Part shown: positions 24,801 through 36,611 of the stretch, in pieces | Layout: the number at the start of each line of letters is the position of its first letter | How positions within the stretch are numbered: the first letter of the stretch is position 1 | Assembly: GCF_041381155.1 (NCBI RefSeq) | Contig: NC_091134.1 | Coordinates: forward strand, 33,175,540-33,239,539 | Direction of reading: 5' to 3' | DNA length: 64,000 nucleotides | Origin: Argopecten irradians | Lineage: Eukaryota; Mollusca; Bivalvia; Pectinida; Pectinidae | Notes under the pieces: model-generated | Seen by the model: only the letters and a program-made list of their open reading frames with translations | Databases searched by the model: none | What the model was told of the DNA's origin: nothing | Translations under genes and position numbers: made by a program

Positions 24801-27800
24801 AGACGGTGCTGGTTCCAATCGTCACCTGGAATCTGCCTGATAGTATCCTAATAAATAAGACACTGTTTTATTGTTTCAAACTGTATATATATAAGGCCCT
24901 GTTTTCACAACTTTTAAGGCAGAACTTAAGTCATCTTCTTAAAATGCAAGTCAAATTGTTCTTGTCTAAGTTTGTTTTGAGAAATAGGGCCAGGTATATT
25001 ATTACATGTTTATCATTTAATTTTGTATGCTATCTAGTTATTCATGTTATTTGTTATGAATATGGAACTGCATATTATCATATTATTTGTATGCTGCAAG
25101 TTAAAATACAAATATATATATGACATTGTTGACAACTTGTCAAGAATATGCTTTAAGCTCCATATAACAAGATCTTAAGTCGGTTGTAACCATAGTTATT
25201 TGACTTTGATATTTTTCAAGAATTACAAAAAAACAACCCAATTTTTTAGAAAAATAATATTGATTTATTTTAAATAAAAAAACAAGAGCGAACGAAAAAG
25301 AAACAAACAAAATAAAATGCTGTATTTAAGGATTTATCACAATGTTACAAAAATAAATTCATGTAATTGAAGAGAGCAAATCTATCCTATAGAAGCCATA
25401 GTAAACATCATCTTAAGCACTATTAAAATCTAATAAACCTTGACCAATCTAAGAGAAAAGAAGACCCACACCAGATATGGCCCACAACCTTCGAGCCATC
25501 TGCCAACATTCCATATTCAGGACAGAAAAAGATTTACTAGAGGAATTGGAGGTGATGGAAAAGTTAAGGACAGGAACTAAGATTATGGTTTATAATTTAA
25601 AAAGGTAAAGGACTAGTAGGCATAATGCTAATGCACATAACTTTTGCTAAGACAGATGTGGGATTTGATTCTTAAATCAAAGTTGAATAGATAAGAGGTC
25701 ACTTGTTCAGCCACGTAGATTTTGTTGCCAATCTGATTAAATCAGTTTGTTGATTTAACGGTAGTACTGGATTGTAGAGTGTCCACGTCCGTGGTGATTG
25801 TGATCCAGAAAGATCTGGTTTTAATCAGATTGATTTATAGCTTGTTTGGCATTGTCATTTTAATATAAGTAACCCTTATCTTTGTTATTATAGCAGCATT
25901 AGAAGAATTCAGAAATTATAATTATGTTATATGAATCCTGTGTTTGTACTTCATGATAAAGCAATTCTTATGCATTTGTTAAATCTCCCGTGGACCGCAA
26001 AACTTATTGGTAGATAACTGCAGTCACTACACCCAACTAGATAGAGATCATAGTGTGTATATACATAACGATACATGTTTTTCTATTTCTAACTTCTTAC
26101 CATTGTAGGAAAGAAAACAAGATGCTGGAACTAGATTTCAGCAGTGATCCATCTGATATACGAAATCCCGAAACACACATGATGGACTTCTCTACGATAA
26201 ACAGGGCAACCACCGATCACATACCTGCCTACATGGTCTCCCTTAGGGTAGGTGCGAGGGAAGCACTTAGTTGCTTAATGTGATTTGCTATATAGTCACT
26301 GTAAATAATTAGACTAATTTATGTACCATGTGATACCTGGTAACATTTGTGTGGGACAATTGTTTCTATTGGTGATGAAATGGCATTAAAAGCTCGCATG
26401 GTTATGTTCCATCACCACTGGAGATACTAGTCCTGCATAAATGTTATCAGGTATCACGTGGTACATGAACTAGTCCAATTGATGACCAAGCGTACCTATA
26501 GTTGAACAAGAGGTTCAGAGGACCTGTGTCGCTCACCTGGATAATTTTGTTGGTTATTTTTTGCAGTAATTAAAAACACGATAATAATCGCTATTGTTTG
26601 GTTACAATCCAAGATGTGGAGATAACTGTTTGTTTTTAATTTCAAAAAAACATATTTTGTTTAAAAATGTATATTTAGAAAATGAAGTTAGTCTTCCATT
26701 TTATGTCGTTTTCTCTCATCCATATGAACTATCCTTCAGAACATTTTTTGATTGATAAAGTCTCTATTTAGTCATAGATGCCAAATTTATGCTTATTCAA
26801 TTTGGGTATTGCAGGAATATTGCAGTATATTGTACTTGAAGCCCAGGATGAAAATCGTGCTGAGAGGAAAGAAAGTGAAGACTAAACTAATCCACAAATC
26901 ACTGTCCCAAACAGAGACTGATGTCTACAAACCAACATGGGCAGTATCCTTCTTATCAAACACCAATCTCAAACATGTCTTTTATATCAATATGAGAAGT
27001 ATACTTAGTAGGATTAGTATTGGACATGACACAATACTTGATACTCTACTGATTACATAATTAATAGTATTTAAGATTTAGTTGAAACAAAAACAGCTTT
27101 TTAAAACATATGTTGTACAAAATCCAATATATTACCAGATCAGACCCTGTAGGATGTGTCTATAAAATATAAGATGTGTCAAATGCTTATATTCAACCTT
27201 GAAAATAAGAGTAAAAAATATATTAACATGTCATAGGAAAAAACTGAAGAAAATGTGAAATGACCAGTTTAGTTTAATTTAGGATTACATTTCACCAAGT
27301 GTCACTATAAGCTGTCTTGTTCAAGATAATTTTTGTATCAAAGAAATATTTTGTTTTCGGTATAATATTTTACGCCATCAGTTTCCTTAACCTTGTTTAG
27401 CCCAAACCTATACCCATCAAATTTGGGTTTGCTCCCCGAAAGAATTACAAAGATTACGGTGTTATGTTGTATCACAAAAACAGACTGATAAGAGCCTATG
27501 AGAAACTCGGATATCAGAAACAGGTAAATATGGATTGTGTAGTGTTTTATAAACTCTATAAAGAGCTCATTGATTTTGAGAACTCATTTAATTTCTATAA
27601 TTCACTTTAAAATAAGAACAGAAAACAGTGGAGAGGTGAATGGATTGTCTGACTTCTGACTTATTATAAACCCTGACATGTACATTTAATGAGAAAAGTT
27701 TGATTTCATAATGAAAATTTGATTTAGATGTTCAATACATGTTGTAACTGTAGATTTAGTTGAAAGAATTTGCACAAGGTTTCAGAAAATGATTTTAATG

Positions 27801-30800
27801 GACTTTCAGGGGAAGAAAATGGATCTCTTTAATTTAATATGATTAAAAATTCTTTGAGTGGTGTAAATGCAGAACCTATTTGAATCATCTTCGGTGTCTA
27901 AAAATGGGTTTATAAAACCAGAAGTTGACCGGATCAATAGCAAATTGAATTAAAAGTGTGTATAACTATTAGACTTGGAACATTAGGACAATGAATATAC
28001 ACATATTTATCAAAGATTGTAAGCATGAGTTTTGCCTTGTCTATAGCCCAATGAACTTGGTATTGGTGTGGTTGGTGTGGTCGAGGCCTACTTTTTGACC
28101 CCAACTCACAATAAACAGGACTTCAACAAAGATGAAAAGTACAAGTAAGTCAAATATATTGACATATGATCACAACTTTACCATTAGAAAGTGATATTAA
28201 GATTTTTTTTTTTAACTCTTAGATAATGACGTATTGTGTTCGGTTTGCAGAATTTATTGATAACATTGTTATCTATTTGGAATGTATATAGCAGATCTCA
28301 GACCTATTATATAATAGTAGATTATGCCCATCATTATTGACAATATTTTTTTTTTAAATTGGTCTTGAAAAGTGTGTTCAAAATTCATATTTCATTGGTT
28401 TAATTTTGAAGTAAAGAAAAAGCAGTATTTCCATATTAGTAAAGAAATGAGATTCCTTCTCATAGTAATGCATATTTATATGAAGTTGAAAGTTAGCACC
28501 TAAATATAGTTACTGCATTTTTAAGAATTGATAGGTTTGGGAGACATGTGTTAATTACAGGTACATTGATTTCAGTGCACTGATCAGCAGCGTTTCCCTC
28601 AAGTTGAATGACTACTGGAATGAGAAAAGAGGCACTGGTGTAGCATTGTAAGAATGATCTGTCATTATTACACATACTTTGTTGTCTTAAAATGGGAGGT
28701 TCATAATGAATAGCACAGGCTTCTCAATTATTTTCCTGTAAAACATGTTTGTGATGACTTAAGACAGTGAACAGATGTATGATTTAACTGGGCTCCAGAG
28801 AACAAAAGCCAGCATAACAAAAAGTTCAGTAAATAAAGGTTCACAATTATAATGCTTGTGAAATTATGAAATTGTACAGGTAAATTTTATGGAACAAAGA
28901 TTGAATTATAGGCCAGAGTGTCCAACTTTAATATGGCAATAACTCTTGTTGGTCAGCCATAACTCTTTTTTGTCAGTAGTGACTCATCTTTATCAACATT
29001 AACTATTCTTGGTCACACTGACTTATCTTAAGCATGACCATGATATGTAGTCATTGTCAAACAAACTGGAAATTATAATATACAAGAGGACACAAAACTG
29101 TATTACTCATGGTTATCAATGGGAACATATCAACATTTGATGATTTCAGGGGAACCCCTGGCCAGCCAGCACAAGCAGTGGCCAATGTAAATCCAGATTG
29201 GACCTGGGCGCAGTGTGATAACTGTCTACAGTGGAGACGTCTGCCCATACAATTCAGGTCCGAGGATCTCCCTGACAAGTGGTACTGTCACATGAATCCA
29301 GACGCACAGTTCAAGTATGTATCGAGGATTATTGCGTAAAAGCTAACTCTCAGACATAACCTGTTATAGTTTTGATAATATCATCATACCAGTACTAAGG
29401 AAATCATAATTGATCATTTGCCTTGATTAATATGATATGAAACTTATGATTTACTGTATGAAAAGGAATTGTAGGCCTACTTAATAAAATATAGAACCAG
29501 GTTTTTAAATATCAAAGTGAACTAATGAAGCATATGAAATTAGGTACAGTGGACCCGCGATAATCCGGACGCCAATAGTCCGGAAAACTCACAATCTGTA
29601 CAGAAATGTCAGGGAACAGATTTCCGGAACATTATTTATACTCACTAGACCAGAAATTCGGATTCCGAAACCGGAACTAACGGAATGTAATTTTCGTTAA
29701 TAAATCCACGCTATGGTCCGGATATTTTGTTGTCACCACGTGCCGAGAAAATCCAAGGCCAACTACAGCTAGATCAAACTTCAGTGTTGTAATTGAGATA
29801 CGCAATGTATTTTTAGCCACACACTTTTAAACATGTAGTTTGAGTTTGGGTACGGGTACATATGCTGTCGATTACTTACTGGTTTTGCATGCAGAGTTTC
29901 GGAAACATTAAAGTTGTATTTCTTGTAATTTTAGCTGTAACGATATGTCGTTTTAACATTTGATATTTGAATATGGACATGTAACTTGATGATTTAGCTC
30001 CCCAAAACCATATGTCAGTCTATAAAAGAGCCGAAATCTAGGGATCATATATTCCTGGTTGTGAATAAAACGCCTTCAATTTCCGCCATATTCAGTATCT
30101 TCGGGTTTTGTCGGAATTCCGAATCGTATCACATGACTGACGTCCACACGTCCTGCACGTGGTGACCCAGGTAACTAGCGTAAGCGCACATGTGTTTGTT
30201 TACGTTTTCCTTCTGGCTAATATGAGCAAATCGTGCTGGTTTATGTCCACAGAGCGAGTATTTGAAACATCTAATTCACACATTGCCGTAATTCAATATT
30301 GTGTGTATAAAAAATTGTAATGTGCGAGCATTAGTTCCTTTGTAGATCCAGTCTGCTATGGTCGAGCACGTGTTTTGTTTACGAAAAATTGTTGACACTT
30401 CTCTTGGTTTCACAACTCTTGTGTAACTTTGAGATTGTTGCGACAATGTTCGGAAGAGTTTGGCATCTTTCGAGCCTATTTTTTACGTGTACACGTTAAA
30501 AAGATTTTTTCACTTTTATAATTAAAATACTTCCAGTGCTGCAACTTGATAAAAAGTGCTAAAATTAGAAAGTTTAATCCTCGGACAGACGGAGAAAAAT
30601 GTGCATAGCACCCATACAGTTTTTATTATGACAAAAAGAGCGAAAGTGATAGACCATACAACTTTAATGTGAGATAATACTCACAAAATTAATAAGTATT
30701 TTAAATGTATGTGAATCTATTAGAATTTATCGTCTATGGTATAAGATATAAAGGCTATAGCACATATGTGACATTGTCCACGAAGTTAGACGTGAACGTG

Positions 30801-33800
30801 CGCAGGGTTATTACACACATCTGTAAGTCAAAAAGCAAAGACTTGTGGAAATGGTTAATAAAAACACACAATATACAAAATAACAATTATATTAGTTCTT
30901 AAAATGTTCACAAATATTTGTTATCATAGTTTTTTATGCCAAGAACGTAGATGATATTAATCCTTGGTTAGGCATTTTGAAACATAATTTTCGTACGACA
31001 GATCAAGAGTGGGATACGTGGCTATATGGATACATAGTACACAATTAACGATGGCTTTCGATTTTGTATTTTTAAACAGAAATACATTGTACATTTATTT
31101 AATTGTTAAACATAATAATATAAAAAAAACACACCTATAAAACATAACAATAGAAATATTTATTATAATACACGTACGTTACATAAAAGCCTATCATCGA
31201 TTACAAGGTAAAGGGGAGTAACTCGTACGTGATAATTTAATTAACTAAGAACATGGAATTCGGCAGTCCAGAAAACTCATAATCCGGATGGTTTAGGCTG
31301 GGAACGAAAGTGTCCTGATTATCGAGGGTCCACTGTACATAATCTGTAAAGCTTACAACTTTAAAATGAGTTTCATGAAGTCTTGCCTGAAATCAACATT
31401 TGTTTATGATGATTCTTTTCCATAGCTCGAAATGGTTACATTATTTTATAAGAGAATTTATTAATTTCAGTCGCTGCGACATACAAGAAGAACCTGAAGA
31501 TGAGGACGAAGCTCTTCATGGACCAACATACAAAAAGACCTTCAAAAAAATCCAGTAAGTATCCATATCATTTTATATAATCTGTCGTTGTGCACTTAGC
31601 CCAAATTTCCTGACAACTTTAACAAATATAGAAGGCATTCTTGGTAGGTAAAATTAGCAAATTTTTTTCGCCCTACTTTTTAGGTTGACATTTACACAAT
31701 TTTTTCATTTATATTGACATAAAATGTAAATCTTTAAAATGTTTACTTATTGATGACAGTATTAAAAATTCCATCCCCATTTTTTGCAGCCATTCTTCCA
31801 AACCAACATGATAACAAAACATACTGAACGATTACATATAGAAAGGAATGGTGAAAACATGGCCTATATCAAGATGATAGCATATTAGTGTAAAACTGGG
31901 GGACAAAGAAGGCAGACAGTATTATTAAAGTGAATAGTCGGGCAAAGAAAACCAGTTTAAATGCGTTCATTGGCCTTCCAAAAGTTCTCGCATATTAATA
32001 CGACGGCCAAGTTCTGCTTAGTTTCCCAGTTCTGACCATAAAGTAAAGAAAAGTTGAAAGCATTGGAAGCGAGGCTGCGTGGAAATGTAACCACGGACAT
32101 AGTGAGTCGGGAGGACGTTTTAGAATTCCCATACTTTAAATTAATTTCTTCGTACACAGACAGAATTTGACGAGAGATTTTATTTTTTCCATTTCATAAG
32201 AAATTATACTGGATACATTCACGCCATTTTTACCGACTTTTGCCATCCTTGCCCGACTGTTCACTTTAACCATCATTTGTGAATAAAATATTAATAGTGG
32301 CCATTAAATTATCATTTAAGTTATGTGTGATATGTATTGATTAGAAAAGAATAAATTATTATACAATTACTGATGTAGGGATTATGTTGCAAAAAAACCC
32401 TCATATTTAGTATGGGCAAAATTTTGGTGCTTTATATATATTGCTAGTGTTTATGGGCATGCCTTGGAATAATGTTGGTTTGTAATTTTTAAAGTAGAGT
32501 TTTTCACAAGAAGTTTAATTTTATGTTTTAAAGATTTGATTTAGTGAAAGTTTATGAAAAGGAATAAAATTAATGCTGATTATTTCAGGAATGAGAAGAA
32601 AATGCGTCTCAAAATGATGGAGGTAAGTGATGGTTATAATTCTGTTTGAATAATTTTTAATATTGAATAACTTCAAACTTTGAATAACTTAAAAGCAAAA
32701 TTGTTCTGTTTGTAAAAATTAAAAGTAGTATGTCTTTCTTTAGGCAAATTCCTACTGTTATGCAACAACAAAAAAGAATCTCCAACCAGGGCAAATCTCT
32801 CTTTTGTACTTTATATGACAATAGCTAGAATTTTATTCTCAATTTGTTGTACTTTACAATTGTAGTAATTTTTAGGTCACCTGAGACAAAGTGTCAAGTG
32901 ACCTATTCTAATCACCCTTTGTCCGTCATCGTGCGTCATATGTACATTTTTGACTTCTTCTCCAAAACTGAAGCAATTTCAATGAAATTTTTCACAAACC
33001 TTCTAAGGCATTAGGCTAACCAAAATTACGAATTATATGGTCCCCATCCCCCAGGGGGCTGTGGGAGGGGCCAAAAGGGGTAAAATTGACTAAATTTAAA
33101 AACTCTTCTTCTCCACTCACAAATGTGGTAGAATCAGATATTCTTCATAGATAGAAAGGTCTTAGGTCCTTTACAAAAATTGTAAATTATATGACCCTGG
33201 GGTCTCATGTTTCCTTCTGATGAGGGGGGTCAAGTTTACTATGGTTTATATAGGAAAAACACATTTATGATTATTATTTGCTCAATTTTTATAGGAAATG
33301 AGTCAAACTTGGTTAGAATTATTAGTCTGAGATAGCATTTTAACATCACATCCATATTGGTCCTGGCCCAAAAGGGGTAAAAATGGCTAAAATGCCTGAT
33401 GGACCAATATATAGTGTTTACATGTCTTTGTTTCATTCTTTATCCAAACTCAGGTGACCATTAAGGCCCATGGGCCTCTTGTATTCTTCATTTAGCCAAA
33501 ATCTGATTGTAAAATTATCATTGAATTCTCCATTTAGGCAAATCAGCAGCGAGCAAGGGAGATGGCATTACAAGCCAGAGAGCAAGCTCTCCGACAGCAA
33601 GAGGCCAACCAGATAAAAGGCTCTCCACAAAGCCAAAAGGTAGGAGTAAATGACTGGGCAAACTAGTGTCATAACATTGAATTAACACTCCCTAGTCCTG
33701 AAATAAAATAGTCTAAGGTGCTGATGTTTTATTTATACAAAGGTGCTTGCTAAAGCATGTTTAACTGTATTATAAACCCGCTTCATAAAAGTCTGAACGA

Positions 33801-36611
33801 CTCCTATTGCTGTCTACTTAAACACCATACATCATATACAAAACACTTTCCATCACCTTTACTGTTGATGAAATGTTGAAGAAAAAATATCAACTAAATC
33901 AAATGCTGAAACATATTTGACACATTTTTATGTCAGTTTTAGGTAAAGAATAGGTTTGTACATGATTTTTGAAATTAAGTGATATTAAACAAACATCGAA
34001 GAAAGTTTGCTCATCACATACCGATATTTATCAGAATTGTAATTTGTAAAAAATGTAATAGTTGAGTTTCCTTAATTGAAAATCGGGAAAATTGATTAAT
34101 TGAATAATGATTTGCTGTTTTTACCAAAACAGGTATCCAGCTCACAAGAGAAAAAGACAGAAAATGCACAAATGAATAAAATGATGGTGGAATTAGAAAA
34201 GTTCAAAAAGCAAGCTGAGCGCCAACAGAAAATAATTGAGCAGTTGCAGTCAAAAAGGAAGAAAGTTGATGAAAACCTCGAAAGAATAGTTGGTGGATTA
34301 GATACAGATGTAAGTACATGTATAAGATAAATTAAATAGCAACAGAAAATTAGCCTATTGAACAGAGTACTGTAATTGAGTAGAGAGAGAGAGAGCAATT
34401 TATATCCCTCACTTTAACTTCAGATCTTTGTAAGGCCTGATCAGGGAATGGAAAGGTTGTATTCAAATTATTCAGAATATGATAAACTGTAAACCAATTT
34501 AATATTGAAATACATTTGTAATTTAATTTCCTGGTTTTTAATAAAACGCGACGACTAGCGTTTGTATTAATGCTATCCGGTTTACTATTAATGCATGTGT
34601 AGGACTGAGTAGGACTTGCCCTACAATGACATCTAGTGGTGACCTCTTGAACCATTTCATTGATAAACTTCCATTCATAAATTCATTGAATAATATTCCT
34701 TTGGACCAATCAGTAGTCATGAGAAGGCTGCCTTTTGATTGGTAGAATACACAGAGTGTGTATAGAATACACAGAGTGTTATATAATACACAGCCCATCT
34801 AGGTCAACTGTTGCCTGCTGGTGACTCCTCTGTCCAACTTACATAATCTCTGTTACTGATAATTCAAATTGGACTTACTATCTAAGGCTTATAGACATAA
34901 GATTTTTAAAGTAAACTAATCACATGCCCTTTTTGTGTACTTTGAAATAATGTTTTTAAATGAATGTTAAACACAGATCTGAGGTAAAGGCAAAATAACT
35001 TATAAGGTTGCCCTCATATGTGCATGGTTTTACCAAAATAAGTGTATGTGCAACATAAGAAACAAGAGTATATTAAGGATAAAAACTCATTTTAATGAAG
35101 ACTTGTTTTCTTTGTAATTTTCATGTAGGAACTTTAATTAAGAAAAATGTCAAACAAGACATATTTATTTTCTGTGATCAGTTGAATGGTCTTGAAATAA
35201 TTGATATTAAAGTCTTTATGATATGGTTTATATATTTTGATTTTGGAAATTCATTTGATTTCGTTCTATTTTACTGTTTCTGCTGCGTTGTATTTGCAGT
35301 ACTTTGAGTACTTTGATTTCACTAACTGTGATTTAAAATGTTACACTACAATTGATTAATATGTGGATTCTTTCACCCACCAATTACTCAAAATTAAGTT
35401 TAAAATACATATAATGAAAATAATGGCTTGGAAACAGAAAATATGATTGTTTTGTTTGTTTACTTCTTTCCTGTTTGTATTGGTATTAAATTAATCATTA
35501 TTCAGATGTACAATATTGATTCAAAGCACATCTACAAATGTTTACATAAATTTTGAACACATTTTGTGAATAATCTAATTTTAATACCATATATCAATTT
35601 TCATTTGACAGAAACTTTTGGGAAATATTGCTGGAAGTAGTCCGAAGACAGTTTCATCAACAAGGTAGGAAGATACTGATGAATTTGTTTTATAGTCAGT
35701 ATTCATATCAAGGGTTGTGTTATGGTCAATCGTTAAAGATGTCTGACAATCTAATGCTAGGCCTCCAATTCTGTATCACATGCTTGAGGCCTAGCTACCA
35801 TACCTGGGGTAATTGTCGAAAAACATTTGTGATTAGGTGCATCCTCCCAAACTAATAAGACATACAAATGTATGACTCAACCAGAAGTAACATGTCCTGG
35901 AGATGTGTGACCAAAATTTTACCTTGTCTGATAAGTGGAAATTGGTGAAGATTCATCCTTTTAACTTTGCCAAAATGCAATACATTCTGTACAGTAAAGT
36001 GCATAATGTTGATTCTAATTCAGTTTCCAATAGAAAGAAATTGACACTAAACCTAAAATCTTAAAAAATCAAACAACCCTTCTTATAACATATCAGAACT
36101 AAGCTGTTCACTGCTTTTCATCCCTCATTCTTAGACTGTTCTATACTCCTCATTTTTCTTTGGTTTCAGTTCCAAGGACAATGAGGCGATCTGTATAAAG
36201 ACGGAGGATGGAGATGTTGTGGCTGTGATTCCATGTAACGAGCCTAGCTCTTCAAGTGACAAAGACATTGTTGATTTAACGCTCGACGACGAAGACTTTG
36301 AACCATCCACTCCAAAAAAAGCAAAAATTTCCTCCACAAACGAAGAACTTAAACCAGACATTAGCAAAATCAAAATAGAGAAGGACATCAGTAGTAATAA
36401 ACGTCACATTGGAATACAGACTACAGAGCGTGCACGAGGATGTACAAAGGATTGTGCCAAGAAAGTAGAGGAAGGTAAAAAACACTTATCAGAGCTTCAG
36501 AGGAAAGTGTATAAGCTTTTGAAAATCATAGTCCCGGACGAGGATATAGGAACGGCGGATGGTGTAGAGGATATAGTGACTGAAATGATCAAACACAACC
36601 AGCCATCGTAG
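15809..36611 (+). CDS. MORC3: MORC3-like GHKL ATPase with CW zinc finger
   Basis: MORC3 is a nuclear chromatin ATPase whose CW domain binds methylated histone H3K4. Seventeen coding exons join in phase to 750 residues: 15,809-15,847; 15,947-16,019; 24,085-24,217; 24,619-24,842; 25,454-25,604; 26,109-26,247; 26,815-26,943; 27,401-27,523; 28,047-28,144; 28,561-28,647; 29,150-29,314; 31,471-31,554; 32,589-32,622; 33,538-33,639; 34,133-34,309; 35,612-35,664; 36,170-36,611. The ATPase shows the N-box AELIDNAYD (E35, N39 as in human MORC3), DNGNGM (67-72) and [13 protein letters not shown]. An S5-like domain follows ([17 protein letters not shown]). The CW finger (about 414-465) keeps WAQCDNC, its tryptophans and four cysteines. 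Exons 13-15 and the C-terminus are coiled coil. Human MORC3 and MORC4 are longer (about 940). The GIVVG-region and CW best fit MORC3, but it may be the single ancestor-like MORC3/4 gene. Intron 2 is 8 kb of nested transposons. Confidence 0.92.
16690..18055 (-). mobile_element. Tc1-type DNA transposon
   Basis: 1,366 bp with terminal inverted repeats starting CAGT(A/G)CC(A/G)TGCCAAAAG and matching for about 45 bp, flanked by TA on both sides (16,688-16,689; 18,056-18,057). It encodes one transposase in an open frame. It inserted into the foldback array, whose sequence resumes on either side. Confidence 0.95.
16818..17849 (-). CDS. Tc1 transposase (DD34E)
   Basis: 343 residues from the ATG at 17,849, giving MGRKGKELS, the usual start and length for Tc1 transposases. 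An in-frame ATG 27 codons upstream would add a hydrophobic leader and is unlikely. The N-terminal half has paired-like helix-turn-helix segments ([16 protein letters not shown], then NRPRSGRPK). The catalytic core shows [18 protein letters not shown] and [11 protein letters not shown], with 34 residues between the second Asp and the Glu. The frame is uninterrupted, so the copy may be recently active. Confidence 0.93.
   Translation of the reverse strand: MGRKGKELSMGVKNMIVGMFRSGYSRRKIGMMLKIPKSTVIDIVNKFCTCGSVENRPRSGRPKLVNLRDYRSLERIVKNNRRDSLTDVTIKYNEQSNVSTSKRTLQRHLSQHGYTRCVSRKKLVVKQSNRTKRLAWCREKRRWTIYNWKRVIFSDESKIVIGQDHRVYIWRKRGEGWRPDLVQPRNTQNKLEVMIWGCICWNGVGTLARVEGNINAAKYQEVLEENLWPVLARHFPTGGYFFQDDNAPVHRARSTQDYIAQNGINGMSWPAQSPDLNIIENLWLLIKRKLQSRVAAVKSANDLFSEIQRIWTEITPCYIQSLYNTIPKRILNVIRLKGHLTKY
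18207..18672. mobile_element. 466-bp non-autonomous element with CTGGGCTT ends
   Basis: The ends are CTGGGCTTGCACTAACTTTC and the inverse of CTGGGCTTACGCTTCCCATT. A 5-bp duplication GTATC flanks it (18,202-18,206; 18,673-18,677), and the foldback array resumes on both sides. There is no open frame of note. Confidence 0.65.
19390..23136 (+). mobile_element. LINE (CR1/L2/Jockey-like) with ATT-repeat tail
   Basis: The element ends in AATAAATAAAG and a (TTA)n tail at about 23,113-23,136. Its 5' part appears truncated: only a CCHC zinc knuckle ([14 protein letters not shown], about 19,417-19,461) remains of a first ORF. The long frame at 19,550 follows. It lies in a repeat containing 'aaggactttcaaggcc', copies of which occur on both sides (19,310-19,390 and 23,137-23,155). 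Confidence 0.85.
19550..22831 (+). CDS. LINE endonuclease-reverse transcriptase
   Basis: 1,093 codons without interruption. After a low-complexity N-terminus come an APE-type endonuclease ([37 protein letters not shown]; about residues 150-370) and a reverse transcriptase ([46 protein letters not shown]; about 600-870). The C-terminal segment with [12 protein letters not shown] is typical of the CR1/L2/Jockey group. It runs in the same direction as MORC3, inside intron 2. The unbroken frame suggests a young insertion. Confidence 0.9.
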   Translation: MHVFTSNYVSVNRFNILNHMDLCNSCENEKCSCIANSSAIIVKKPYNQKQLTQKSSKGSNEICISNVRTEKGSLPNNNKTPDKSLSISGNTCNSKSNNILQTLDKRTTSVHNDTNISHTKSIPSSQPNSKYTDPNINVNLNTLNFLSKGLHIGSWNIRHLLPKIDEITFLLQQNHSIHVLGLCETFLSDIVNDTLINIEGFNMERRDRTNRVGGGIVTYIKESIPYTRRSDLEEEAIECIWLQINPSHSKSILICHLYRPPSSNVSWIDVFDHMMDKATSEDLEVLIMGDFNIDLLNTANTQNIKWENVISEHNLTQLVNQPTRVTENTSTLIDHIYCSNPDITTDVIVPSIAISDHYPVCITVKTKSSKQASSSHKTISYRCFKEFNEHNFLSDLSSSTINEIFLIEDPNEALSHLTSSILDTLNKHAPIKSKRVKIPKQPSWYNTEISNARNLRDNYHKNKDMVNYRLWRNKTNTLILKSKRELFKNAIKNKVPSNTLWNHLSSMTKTANKNQLPTEIFCENEHITGKQNILNYLNNHFVNISDNIKKKPFNESDHALFHKQVNEKVGNSPAFCIPLIKVDETYDYITRLDATKAVGNDGIGPKILKLCKDLISSHISHIINISVNKNIFPNILKEARVVTIHKGKEKENPNNYRPISILPTLSKIFEKHVTKHLYKYLTKYNILHSSQSGFRSQHSCQTALINLLDTWLKGIDNSQMIGTLFIDLQKAFDLVDHKILLHKLKLLNVSMSSLQWFTSYLSGRFQSIQSNGMSSSPKLIKTGVPQGSILGPLMFLIYINDLPMYVKQCNVDMYADDTTIHTKGSTLPEIEQSLQEDIKNIFRWCQFNNMNINLQKTNSMLIGSKRKIAGMDIHLVVNDTHINHSNCQKVLGIYIDKFLNWSEQVKKVASKLSIAIALLRKMKSYLPREARKIYYNSYILPILDYAAIVWGNGLTKQQINHITKLQKKALRIMLDKPILSDSLALFKEAKALPFELRLKYHTVILVYKALHNMTPDYICTLIETCQNSCLYKLRSATENKLLLPKLQSETMRKSFSYSGAVSWNNLPLDITHSTSLVTFKQKLRNYLLSNLII
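23253..23600 (+). pseudogene. LINE reverse-transcriptase C-terminal fragment
   Basis: Reads [20 protein letters not shown] then [20 protein letters not shown], the region after the reverse-transcriptase fingers in CR1-like LINEs. It is cut at both ends, comes from a different LINE family than the neighbour, and is embedded in the foldback array. Confidence 0.75.
26308..26480. mobile_element. MITE with ~50-bp inverted repeats
   Basis: The ends 'actaatttatgtaccatgtg' and the inverse of 'cacgtggtacatgaactagt' pair over about 50 bp, leaving a middle of roughly 70 bp. It lies in MORC3 intron 6. A diverged relative is at 11,955-12,040. Confidence 0.75.
26503..26550. repeat. Fragment of a dispersed molluscan repeat
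   Basis: 'acaagaggttcagaggacct' followed by 'gtgtcgctcacctgg' resembles the recurring start of a bivalve dispersed repeat family. Only this end is present. It is in MORC3 intron 6. Confidence 0.45.
29547..31335. mobile_element. Non-autonomous pogo/Tigger-like DNA transposon
   Basis: Terminal repeats read CAGTGGACCCGCGATAATCC on the left and the inverse of CAGTGGACCCTCGATAATCA on the right, with TA on both sides (29,545-29,546; 31,336-31,337). A second inner pair, 'agtccggaaaactca' and 'agtccagaaaactcat', also matches. The 1.8-kb interior has no transposase frame. It occupies most of MORC3 intron 11. Confidence 0.8.
31929..32265. mobile_element. 337-bp MITE with TTAA flanks
   Basis: Ends are AGTGAATAGTCGGGCAA and the inverse of AGTGAACAGTCGGGCAA, with TTAA on both sides (31,925-31,928; 32,266-32,269), as in piggyBac-type insertions. 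A TA target would also fit. It is in MORC3 intron 12. Confidence 0.75.
32874..33482. repeat. Dispersed repeat, 'ggtcacctgag...gggcctcttgt' family
   Basis: It starts with a short foldback (aggtcacctgagac / gtcaagtgacct) and ends 'aaggcccatgggcctcttgt', the same end as 1,299-1,735. No coding frame. It fills most of MORC3 intron 13. Confidence 0.7.

Noticed and set aside
24843-25123. Continuation of the MORC3 exon 4 frame
   Set aside because: The donor at 24,843 joins in phase to the exon at 25,454, which carries the conserved MORC sequence; the read-through is low-complexity.
34096-34398. Minus-strand hydrophobic frame opposite MORC3 exon 15
   Set aside because: It is the shadow of the Lys/Glu-rich coiled-coil exon on the other strand.
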